5,699 nt of DNA from DASRJX01 sp035649235. GTDB lineage: Bacteria > Acidobacteriota > Polarisedimenticolia > Gp22-AA2. The notes beneath the pieces were generated by a model. That model was given only the letters and a program-made list of their open reading frames with translations. It ran no database searches and was not told where the DNA came from. The first letter of the stretch is position 1. Each line of letters begins with the position of its first letter. This document shows positions 1 to 5,699 of the stretch, piece by piece. The translations under genes and the position numbers were made by a program. The stretch lies in assembly GCA_035649235.1 (NCBI GenBank), contig DASRJX010000197.1, forward strand, positions 1-5,699, read 5' to 3'.

Positions 1-62
1 CTGCACGCGAGCGCCCGGATCGGGGCGCGTGGACCCGTGTCTGTGTCCAGGTCCGGAACGGC

Positions 63-1544
63 GTGTTCACGCTGGGCGGCCTCATCGGCCTGCTCTCACT
101 CGTCCGGCTCTCGCTCGTCCGGAGTTGGAACTACGACGAGCTCAGTCACGCGCACGCGGCCTGGCTGGTATCTCTCGGCGCGGTCCCCTACAGAGACTTC
201 GCAGCCAATCATTTCCCCTTTTTCTGGATGGTCCTGGCGCCCCTGGTACGGGTCCTGCCGCAGGGCTCCGAAGCCATGCTGGTTCTGCGGGCTCTTTCCA
301 TCCTGCTCAATCTGGTCTTCCTCGGCGCCTTCGGCGCGCTCGTCGTCGTGGAGGTCCCTTCGCGGCAGCGGATCTGGGCCGCCGCGGCCCTGAGTCTGGT
401 CGCGTTCAGCCCGCCGGCGCTGCACTTCCTGATCGAATTCCGGCCCGACGCGCTGTCCAATGCCCTCCTGTTCTCGGCGCTCCTGTTCCTCCGGCTTCGA
501 GCGGCGCCGGGCGCCGTCTCCTGGATCGGCGCCGGGTTCTGTGTCGGAGCCGCCGTCCTGATCAACACCAAGTACGCCGCCTTTCCTCTCGTCCTGGGGA
601 GCGTCGCCCTGTTCCTGGAAGCCCGACGCCGCCGGATCGGAGCCTGCGCTCTTGCGACCGCTCTGGGCTTCGGCGCGTCGCTGGTCGCGGGCCGCCTCCT
701 GCTCCTCGGGGCCGGAATTCCTCGCGACACCGCCTGGCGGATGGTGGTCTCCTACAACGCGGCGGCGGAAAAGGCGCAGACTTTCGGATTCGGACTGGCG
801 CACGCCGTCCTCGAGCACCCCCTCCTGCTCGTCTACATCGTCGCCGGGATCGTCGGTTGCGGCGTCCTGTTCGTCCGCGAGCGCCGGCTCCCGGGCCCGT
901 TGCCCATCGGTATCTTCTGCTTTCTCGTGGCGAATCTCGCGACCTGCACCAGACCGTGGAAGCAGTACGTCGTCTCGTGGTTCCTGTTGGCCGCCTACTT
1001 CCCGGCGCGCGCTCTGGCGCCGCTCGCGGAGAGGCTCCGCCCCTGGGCCCAGGTGGCGGGAGCGCTCGGCCTGGTGGTCGTCCTGACCGCGGAGTCGACG
1101 GCTCTAGGTCTCGTCGACCCGAGCGGCGGACAGGAGGACCGCGCGACGCAGGAGCGCCTGATCGACTGGACGCGAGGCCACATACCACCCGACGACCACA
1201 TCGCCGCCGGCTTTCCGATGCACCCGTTGTTCCGGCGCGACTCCTTCTACAAGGTGATCGTCGACATGACGGCCAGCGGCGACGACGGGCTGGAACGACT
1301 GATGCCGGGCCCGGAGACGAGCCTCGTCGCCGGGCGATCCCTGCAGTCCGGATACGAGCTGGAGCTGGAGACGCGCCCGCCGGCCCTGATCGTGCTGTGG
1401 GGGTTGTACACGGACGCCCAGGTTCGGGCCCTCAGCGCGTACACGACCCGTCATTCGGGCGATTATGTCCGTCACAACGTTCCCGGCACCGCCCTGGTGG
1501 TGCTGAGCCGGAAGGCAGGAGCCGCCGAGCGGACGGGACGCTGA
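63..1544 (+). CDS. GT39/ArnT-like multi-pass membrane glycosyltransferase (start uncertain, may extend off the left edge)
   Basis: A 493-residue integral membrane protein resembling the dolichyl/polyprenyl-phosphate-sugar mannosyltransferase clan (PMT/ArnT, GT39). Such enzymes move a sugar from a lipid carrier to an acceptor outside the cytoplasmic membrane. Seen: a first hydrophobic segment at about 3-19, then an external loop with the conserved acidic pair D25-E26 (in NYDELSHAHAAW) and PYRDFAANHFPFFW at 42-55, typical of bacterial members. R127-P128-D129 precedes another hydrophobic segment. Many Leu/Val/Ala-rich segments follow, with RPWKQY at 297-302, a last membrane segment near 330-345 and a hydrophilic tail of about 148 residues. 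The GTG at 63 is the only start-type codon in frame inside the window. However, the frame has no stop back to base 3, the upstream codons are basic, and the ribosome site is weak, so the real start may lie further left. The acceptor and sugar cannot be told from sequence. It converges with the permease. Confidence 0.85.
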   Translation: MFTLGGLIGLLSLVRLSLVRSWNYDELSHAHAAWLVSLGAVPYRDFAANHFPFFWMVLAPLVRVLPQGSEAMLVLRALSILLNLVFLGAFGALVVVEVPSRQRIWAAAALSLVAFSPPALHFLIEFRPDALSNALLFSALLFLRLRAAPGAVSWIGAGFCVGAAVLINTKYAAFPLVLGSVALFLEARRRRIGACALATALGFGASLVAGRLLLLGAGIPRDTAWRMVVSYNAAAEKAQTFGFGLAHAVLEHPLLLVYIVAGIVGCGVLFVRERRLPGPLPIGIFCFLVANLATCTRPWKQYVVSWFLLAAYFPARALAPLAERLRPWAQVAGALGLVVVLTAESTALGLVDPSGGQEDRATQERLIDWTRGHIPPDDHIAAGFPMHPLFRRDSFYKVIVDMTASGDDGLERLMPGPETSLVAGRSLQSGYELELETRPPALIVLWGLYTDAQVRALSAYTTRHSGDYVRHNVPGTALVVLSRKAGAAERTGR

Positions 1545-1549
1545 TCAGG

Positions 1550-1566
1550 GCGCCGGAGGCCGGCGC
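1550..1566. terminator. GC-rich hairpin between convergent genes, possible weak terminator
   Basis: GCGCCGG (1550-1556) and CCGGCGC (1560-1566) form a perfect 7-base-pair stem with a 3-base loop AGG. It lies in the 36-base gap between the glycosyltransferase stop (1542-1544) and the permease stop (1581-1583), where a bidirectional terminator would be expected. There is no T-run directly after the stem on either strand; the plus strand has only CTCCTTTACT about ten bases further on. It is therefore not a classic intrinsic terminator, and in such GC-rich DNA a short stem can arise by chance. Confidence 0.3.
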
Positions 1567-1580
1567 GTCACCCGGCTCCT

Positions 1581-4091
1581 TTACTCGGCGCGTAGGGCGA
1601 TCATCGGGTCGACGCGCGTGGCGCGCCGCGCGGGGACGAGGCTGGCGAGGAGCGAGACGACCGCCACGAGGGCGACCACGGCGCCATAGACGAGCGGATC
1701 GCGCGCGCTGACCCCGAACAGGACGCTCTGGATGCCGTCCCCCGCGACCGTCGCCACGGCCAGGGTGATCAGGATCCCGAGCGCCATACCCAGCCCCGTC
1801 TGCAGCGACCCTTGGCCGAGCACCATGCCGAGGATGCGCCGGCTGTCGGCACCCAGCGCCATCCGGACGCCGAGCTCCTGGGTCCTTTGGCTGACCGAGA
1901 AGGACATGACGCCGTAGATGCCGGCGGCGGCAATGACCATGGCGACCACGCCGAAGATGGTGAACATGACGGCGATGACGCGGTTCTGGCTCACGAAGCC
2001 GTCGATCTGCCGCTTCGGCGTGCCGACGTAATAGAGCGGCAGGTTCGAATCGACCTTGGCGACGTCGCGGCGCAGCGAGTTGGCGAGCGCCTCGGCACGC
2101 TGGCCGCCGCGCGGCTTCACCAGGACCGTGGCGAACTGGCTCACGGACGGCTCCGGCTTGATAGGCCCGTTGGGCTGCGCATAGAACGGCACGTAGAAGC
2201 CGGTCTCGTCGACGTTCGGAATGTTGAACGGCGGGAGCATCCGGACCGTCGTCACGACTCCGACAATGGTGCGCCACGGCCCTGGCTGCTGGTTGCCGTC
2301 CAGAGCGCGGAAGCGCCGCGCCAGCGGGCTGTCGTTGCCGAAGTGCTTGTGCGCGAAAGCCGCGTTCACGATGGCGACCGGCAGCTTGCTGTCGAGATCG
2401 TCGTCGTCGAAGGTGCGGCCCTCGATCAGCTTCTGGCCGGTGATCTCGAAGTAGCCGCCGGTAATCTGCTCGAAATTGGCGTTCGGGCGGTCCTTCTTCT
2501 CCTTGTACTCCTTCCCCTCGATCTCGATGGGGCCGCTTCCGGAGAACACCATGCGGAACCGGTTCGTGAGCGCCACCGACTGGAACTCCGGGTTGGCGCG
2601 CAGGTCGCGCACCAGGCGGTCGAAGAAGATCTTGCGGGTCTCCTGGGATGGATAGTCCCCGTCCATCAGTCCCATGCGGGCCGACATGATGGAGGACGTG
2701 TCGTAGCCGTAGTCGATCGTCTGCTGCTTGAGGATCGACTGCATCTGGAGCAGGGAGCCGATCAGCAGCACGCAGGTCACCACGACCTGGAGCACCACCA
2801 GCGTGCGCATGACCAGCCGGGTCGCGCGGCTGGTGCCGCCGCGGCCGCCCTCCTTGAGCACGGAGACCACGTTGGAGCGCGAGGCCATCCAGGCCGGCGG
2901 CAGGCCGGAGACGATCGCGGCCGCGAGCATGGCGGCGAGGGTGATGGCCAGCACGGCACCGTCGATGTCGAAGGTGATCCACGCGGGCGGCGGGTTGTCG
3001 AAGCTGCGGACCGTCGTCGTCAGCAGGCTGGTGCACAGATAAGCCAGTCCCACGCCGAGGCCGGTCCCGGCGACGGCGACCAGCAGGCTCTCGCTGACCA
3101 TCTGGCGGATCAGCCGGGCGCGGCCGGCGCCGAGCGAGGAGCGGATGGCCAGCTCCCGGGCCCGCAGCGTCGCGCGCGCGAACTGCATGTTCATGACGTT
3201 GACGCAGCCGATTAGGAGCACGCCCACGCAGAAGGCGAGCATGGTGAGCAGCGTGCCGCGCAGCGGAGTGGGCGTGTAGGTCTTGAGCAGCGGCTCGACC
3301 TGGGCCTCGTTGAACTGCTTGCTCGTGTCCGGATACGTCTCGGCCACGTGCTTGGCGAAGGTGGCCATCTCGGCGTTCGCCTGATCGAGCGACACGCCCC
3401 TCCGGATCAGGGCCAGGATCGCCGGGTTGACGTTCCGCGGGTCGTCGCGGGCGCGCGGCGGGAACTCGCTGAAGAGCGGGACCCACAGCTCCTCGTTGAC
3501 GGGAAACGCGAACCCCTGCGGCATGACGCCGACGATTGTCGCCGGCGTCCCGTTGATGCGGAGGGCCTTGCCGACGATGTCCTGGGTGCCGCCGAAGTCG
3601 CGCTGCCAGAGGCCGTAGGAGATGAGGGCCACCTTCTCGGCGCCCGGCGCGTTGTCCTCCGGCCGGAGATCCCGGCCCAGCATCGGGGCGACGCCCAGGA
3701 TCCTCATGAACTCGTCGGTGACGTAGGCGCCGGTGTACCTCCTCGGGCTGCCGTCGATCGTGGCGTTGACGGTGGAGCCGTTCAGGTACGCCGCCATCAG
3801 CTCGAAGGAGCGCTGCTTGGGGCGCATCTCCTCGTAGTCCATCGACGTCACCTGGCCGTTCACGCCGAAGAAGTTCTTGCTGGTCGGATCGATGAAGCTG
3901 ACGCTGACCAGCCGGTCGGCGTTCGGGAACGAGAACCCCCGCAGCATGATGCCGTTGACGACGCTGAACATCGTGGTGACGCCGCAGATGCCGAGGGCCA
4001 GGACGACGACCGCCAGCGCGCAGAAGCCCTTCTCGCGCAGGAGGACCCGAAGCCCGACTTTGAGATCCTGGAGGATGGAGTCAGCGCTCAT
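1581..4091 (-). CDS. ADOP-family MacB/FtsX-like ABC transporter permease (duplicated, no ATPase domain)
   Basis: An 836-residue inner-membrane permease made of two MacB-type halves. Half one: a cytoplasmic start with LKVGLRVLLREKGF (10-23), a membrane segment at about 22-45, a periplasmic core domain (about 46-255) with LGVAPMLGRDLRPED, then an FtsX domain with three membrane segments (about 283-299, 333-352, 378-400). Half two repeats this: a segment at 427-448, a periplasmic domain to about 690, and FtsX segments at about 704-727, 757-785 and 800-819. It ends in PARRATRVDPMIALRAE, the usual family C-terminus. The coupling-helix motif occurs twice (ELAIRSSLGAGRARL at 313; ELGVRMALGADSRRI at 739). 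MacB itself carries an ATPase and one such unit; ADOP proteins lack the ATPase. This one also lacks the N-terminal cytoplasmic extension found in many ADOPs. ATG 4091 is the first start after an in-frame TGA and has GAGGT upstream. Substrate unknown; macrolide export should not be assumed. Confidence 0.93.
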   Translation of the reverse strand: MSADSILQDLKVGLRVLLREKGFCALAVVVLALGICGVTTMFSVVNGIMLRGFSFPNADRLVSVSFIDPTSKNFFGVNGQVTSMDYEEMRPKQRSFELMAAYLNGSTVNATIDGSPRRYTGAYVTDEFMRILGVAPMLGRDLRPEDNAPGAEKVALISYGLWQRDFGGTQDIVGKALRINGTPATIVGVMPQGFAFPVNEELWVPLFSEFPPRARDDPRNVNPAILALIRRGVSLDQANAEMATFAKHVAETYPDTSKQFNEAQVEPLLKTYTPTPLRGTLLTMLAFCVGVLLIGCVNVMNMQFARATLRARELAIRSSLGAGRARLIRQMVSESLLVAVAGTGLGVGLAYLCTSLLTTTVRSFDNPPPAWITFDIDGAVLAITLAAMLAAAIVSGLPPAWMASRSNVVSVLKEGGRGGTSRATRLVMRTLVVLQVVVTCVLLIGSLLQMQSILKQQTIDYGYDTSSIMSARMGLMDGDYPSQETRKIFFDRLVRDLRANPEFQSVALTNRFRMVFSGSGPIEIEGKEYKEKKDRPNANFEQITGGYFEITGQKLIEGRTFDDDDLDSKLPVAIVNAAFAHKHFGNDSPLARRFRALDGNQQPGPWRTIVGVVTTVRMLPPFNIPNVDETGFYVPFYAQPNGPIKPEPSVSQFATVLVKPRGGQRAEALANSLRRDVAKVDSNLPLYYVGTPKRQIDGFVSQNRVIAVMFTIFGVVAMVIAAAGIYGVMSFSVSQRTQELGVRMALGADSRRILGMVLGQGSLQTGLGMALGILITLAVATVAGDGIQSVLFGVSARDPLVYGAVVALVAVVSLLASLVPARRATRVDPMIALRAE

Positions 4092-4095
4092 GACC

Positions 4096-4109
4096 TGACC
4101 TCGAGGTCA
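4096..4109. promoter_or_regulatory. Perfect 14-base palindrome at the permease start, candidate operator or RBS hairpin
   Basis: TGACCTCGAGGTCA is a perfect inverted repeat whose near edge lies four bases upstream of the permease ATG (4089-4091), and it contains that gene's GAGGT ribosome site. An extra TGACC copy directly adjoins it (4091-4095), giving TGACC-TGACC-TCGAGGTCA. As DNA it has the symmetry of a dimeric repressor site. As RNA it could fold into a five-pair stem with a UCGA loop that covers the ribosome site. Which of these applies, if either, is inference. Confidence 0.4.
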
Positions 4110-4157
4110 TCATACGGTAGCCGCCGCCCGATGGTTCCGCGAGATTGGGGACCGCGG

Positions 4158-4165
4158 CTTATACT
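4158..4165. promoter_or_regulatory. Candidate promoter core with overlapping -10 elements on both strands
   Basis: On the plus strand TATACT (4160-4165) matches five of six bases of the sigma-70 -10 consensus and would start transcription near 4172, giving a leader of about 25 bases to the ATG at 4197. On the minus strand the overlapping bases 4158-4163 read TATAAG, also five of six, and could serve the permease with a leader of about 60 bases. The -35 regions are poor: TTCCGC at 4135-4140 with a 19-base spacer (plus), and TTCGGA at 4185-4180 with a 16-base spacer (minus). A second minus-strand option is TATGAT at 4114-4109. This AT-rich patch is conspicuous in an otherwise GC-rich gap. Confidence 0.4.
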
Positions 4166-4182
4166 ATCCGTCACGCCGATCC

Positions 4183-4189
4183 GAAGGAG
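4183..4189 (+). promoter_or_regulatory. Strong Shine-Dalgarno fixing the start of the PEP mutase-like gene
   Basis: GAAGGAG lies seven bases before ATG 4197. The reading frame is open for about 850 bases further upstream, antisense to the permease, so this site is what decides the start. Confidence 0.8.
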
Positions 4190-4196
4190 CCGGGCG

Positions 4197-5018
4197 ATGC
4201 GGTCCCAGGAGGAGAGGGGGCGGGCCTTCAGGGCGCTCCACGAGCGCCCCGGTGCCTTCATCATCCCCAATCCGTGGGATCCCGGCACGGCGCGCCTTCT
4301 GGCGCGGCTTGGCTTCGAGGCGCTGGCCACGACCAGCGCCGGGTACGCGTTCTCCCGTGGGCAGCAGGACAACACGGTCGGCCGCGACCGGATGATGGAG
4401 CACGCTGCGGATCTCGTCGCGGCCACCGATCTGCCGGTCAGCGCCGACCTCGAGAACGGATTCGGCGAGGACCCCGGGACGGTCGCGGAGACCATCCGGC
4501 GGGCGGCGGCCGCGGGACTGGTCGGGGGCTCCATCGAGGACGCCACCGGCCGCCCGGGGGATCCGGTGCACGATCGAGGCTTCGCGGCCGACAGGGTGCG
4601 CGCCGCGGCCGAGGCGGCCCGCTCGCTTCCCTTTCCGTTCACCCTCACGGCGCGGGCGGAGAACTTCATCGTCGGGCGCGCCGATCTCGCGGACACCATC
4701 GAGCGCCTGCAGGCCTTCCAGGAGGCCGGGGCCGACGTCCTCTACGCCCCGGGCGTGGCGCGCCGGGAGGAGATCGCCACCCTGGTCCGCTCCGTCGACC
4801 GGCCGGTGAACGTCCTGATGGGGCTGCAGGGCGTCCGTCTCACGCTCGGGGAGATCGCGGATCTCGGGGTGAAGCGCGTCAGCGTCGGCAGCGCACTCTG
4901 CCGCGCCGCCCTTGGCGCCTTCCTGCGCGCCGCCCGCGAGATGCAGGAGCGCGGCAGTTTCACGTTCGGGGACGAGGCGATCGGCTTCCGGGACCTCGCC
5001 GCGCTGTTCGAGGTGTGA
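4197..5018 (+). CDS. Isocitrate lyase/phosphoenolpyruvate mutase superfamily protein
   Basis: A 273-residue cytoplasmic TIM-barrel enzyme of the PEP mutase/isocitrate lyase superfamily, whose members make or break C-C or P-C bonds next to a carboxylate using Mg2+. Seen in order: FIIPNPWDPGTARLL (21-35), TTSAG (45-49, substrate loop), D58, the metal-binding strand VSADLENGFGED (D84, E86), GGSIEDA (E114, D115), TARAENF (R153, E155), and ADVLYAPG (179-186). The C-terminal part has VNVLMG and VSVGSALCRAA, as usual for the family. After SIED, true isocitrate and methylisocitrate lyases carry K-(K/R)-C-G-H; here the loop reads ATGRPGDPVHDRG with no cysteine, so classic lyase activity is unlikely. 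An oxaloacetate decarboxylase-like or another alpha-keto acid activity is possible; the substrate is unknown. The length is normal. It is the first gene of a plus-strand operon and its stop overlaps the next start (TGATG). Confidence 0.92.
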   Translation: MRSQEERGRAFRALHERPGAFIIPNPWDPGTARLLARLGFEALATTSAGYAFSRGQQDNTVGRDRMMEHAADLVAATDLPVSADLENGFGEDPGTVAETIRRAAAAGLVGGSIEDATGRPGDPVHDRGFAADRVRAAAEAARSLPFPFTLTARAENFIVGRADLADTIERLQAFQEAGADVLYAPGVARREEIATLVRSVDRPVNVLMGLQGVRLTLGEIADLGVKRVSVGSALCRAALGAFLRAAREMQERGSFTFGDEAIGFRDLAALFEV

Positions 5019-5635
5019 TGGGTTTCTACGCCAGGCACGTCCTGCCCCGCCTCATCGAAGCCACGATGAGGAAGGAGGACACGGCGCGGCTGCGGGCCGC
5101 CTGGATGCCCCGTGCCTCGGGAGAGGTCCTGGAATTGGGAATCGGGTCCGGACTGAACCTCCCCTTCTACTCCGGGGAGGTGCGCAAGGTGTACGGCGTG
5201 GACCCCTCTCTCGAGCTCCAGCGGCTGGCGCGGCAGCGGGCGACCGGCGGTCGCGTCGAGGTCCAGTTCCTGGCTCAGTCGGCGGAGGAGCCGCTGCCGC
5301 TCGGCAGCGGGAGCATCGACACCGCTGTTGTCACCTGGAGCCTCTGCTCCATCCCGGACGCCCCGAAGGCCCTCGGCCACGTGAAGCGGGTCCTGAAGCC
5401 CTCGGGCCTCCTGATCTTCCTGGAGCACGGCCGCTCCCCCGACCCCGGCGTCGTCGCCTGGCAGGACCGGATCACGCCTCTGTTCAAGCGCATCGGCGGC
5501 GGCTGCCATCTCAACCGCAAGATCGACGACCTGATCGCCACCGCGGGCTTCCGGATCGGCGAGATGACGACGGGCTATCAGCCCGGTCCGCGCATGCTCA
5601 CCTACACCTACCAGGGTGTGGCGCGGCCACTATGA
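5018..5635 (+). CDS. Class I SAM-dependent methyltransferase
   Basis: A 205-residue Rossmann-fold methyltransferase (Methyltransf_11 type) that moves a methyl group from S-adenosylmethionine to an unknown acceptor. Seen: MGFYARHVLPRLIEATMR at the N-terminus, motif I VLELGIGSGLNL (37-48), the ribose-binding acidic residue D62 in YGVDPS, QSAEEPLP (88-95), motif IV DTAVVTWSLCSI (101-112), and the strand VLKPSGLLIFLEHG (125-138). The tail has WQDRITPLF and GGGCHLNR (160-167), a pattern that recalls the METTL7-like family (small thiols or lipids as acceptors); that likeness is from memory and gives no substrate. No membrane anchor is obvious. The ATG shares one base with the preceding stop and has GAGGTG just upstream, which suggests translational coupling. 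The stop overlaps the next start (ATGA). Confidence 0.92.
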   Translation: MGFYARHVLPRLIEATMRKEDTARLRAAWMPRASGEVLELGIGSGLNLPFYSGEVRKVYGVDPSLELQRLARQRATGGRVEVQFLAQSAEEPLPLGSGSIDTAVVTWSLCSIPDAPKALGHVKRVLKPSGLLIFLEHGRSPDPGVVAWQDRITPLFKRIGGGCHLNRKIDDLIATAGFRIGEMTTGYQPGPRMLTYTYQGVARPL

Positions 5636-5699
5636 CGGAGACGCGCGCGCCGGCGCTGCGCCGCCTGCCCGGACCGGGGCTGCGGCCGTTCGTCAAGAC
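5632..5699 (+). CDS. Start of a further operon gene, cut by the right edge; possibly an AraC-type regulator
   Basis: ATG 5632 overlaps the methyltransferase stop by four bases (ATGA) and opens a frame with no stop to the window end, giving 22 full codons: MTETRAPALRRLPGPGLRPF then VK. The four-base overlap is typical of coupled operon genes. The short stretch PGPGLRPFVK resembles the start of the ligand domain of AraC-family regulators, which often read 'P.P.LRPFV..' there, but 22 residues are too few to be sure. No good ribosome site is seen (AGGG lies 15 bases away), which fits coupling. In frame with the rest of the operon this could be any protein; the AraC idea is a guess. Confidence 0.55.
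   Translation, partial: MTETRAPALRRLPGPGLRPFVK

Noticed and set aside
29..1711. 560-codon plus-strand open frame over the glycosyltransferase
   Set aside because: It is Arg/Pro-rich without domain character; the competing frame at 63-1544 has membrane segments and conserved GT39-type motifs.
1812..3215. Plus-strand open frame of 467 codons antisense to the permease
   Set aside because: The Asp/His/Glu/Arg-rich composition with no hydrophobic core is the usual look of an antisense shadow in GC-rich DNA. No promoter or ribosome site supports it.
1432..3486. Long minus-strand open frame (684 codons) overlapping the permease in another frame
   Set aside because: It is Arg/Pro/His-rich with no recognisable domain and lies wholly across the permease, whose own frame shows clear family motifs. 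It is a high-GC shadow frame.
1581..4091. Naming the permease MacB and predicting macrolide resistance
   Set aside because: No ATPase domain and a duplicated permease layout point to ADOP, for which no drug-export role can be inferred from sequence.
3348..4196. Upstream extension of the PEP mutase-like frame, antisense to the permease
   Set aside because: The extension has shadow composition, whereas ATG 4197 has a strong GAAGGAG at ideal spacing and gives the normal family length.
4145..5017. Upstream extension of the methyltransferase frame across the PEP mutase-like gene
   Set aside because: It has low-complexity Arg/Gly-rich shadow composition. ATG 5018 begins the conserved methyltransferase N-terminus and has a ribosome site.
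1..5699. Search for CRISPR repeats, insertion-sequence ends, transposase, tRNA or rRNA
   Set aside because: No regularly spaced direct repeats, no terminal inverted repeats with a transposase, and no recognisable RNA gene were seen on either strand.

Overview
The window is high-GC bacterial chromosomal DNA (about two thirds G+C by eye) with long shadow frames on both strands. It carries four recognisable genes and a fifth cut by the right edge. The strongest hint of origin is a long MacB/FtsX-type permease with duplicated domains and no ATPase, the ADOP family ('acidobacterial duplicated orphan permease'). It is most abundant in Acidobacteriota but also occurs in other soil phyla. An Acidobacteriota-like or other soil or sediment bacterium is therefore an inference, not proven.

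Left part (1-1544, plus strand): a multi-spanning membrane glycosyltransferase of the GT39/ArnT type. Its reading frame is still open at the left edge, so its true start may lie outside. It converges with the next gene across a 36-base gap that holds a GC-rich hairpin. Middle (1581-4091, minus strand): the ADOP permease, intact from start to stop.

Right part (4092-5699): a 105-base divergent intergenic region holds a plausible promoter, a strong ribosome binding site and a perfect 14-base palindrome next to the permease start. It is followed by a tightly packed plus-strand operon. This contains a phosphoenolpyruvate mutase/isocitrate lyase superfamily enzyme (4197-5018), a class I SAM-dependent methyltransferase (5018-5635) that overlaps it by one base, and the first 22 codons of a further gene (from 5632) that overlaps the methyltransferase by four bases, possibly an AraC-type regulator.

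Nothing here amounts to a defence system, mobile element, CRISPR array or RNA gene. The genes look like ordinary chromosomal accessory metabolism and envelope functions. The most interesting points are the compact divergent control region and the unassigned chemistry of the lyase-like enzyme and methyltransferase pair.
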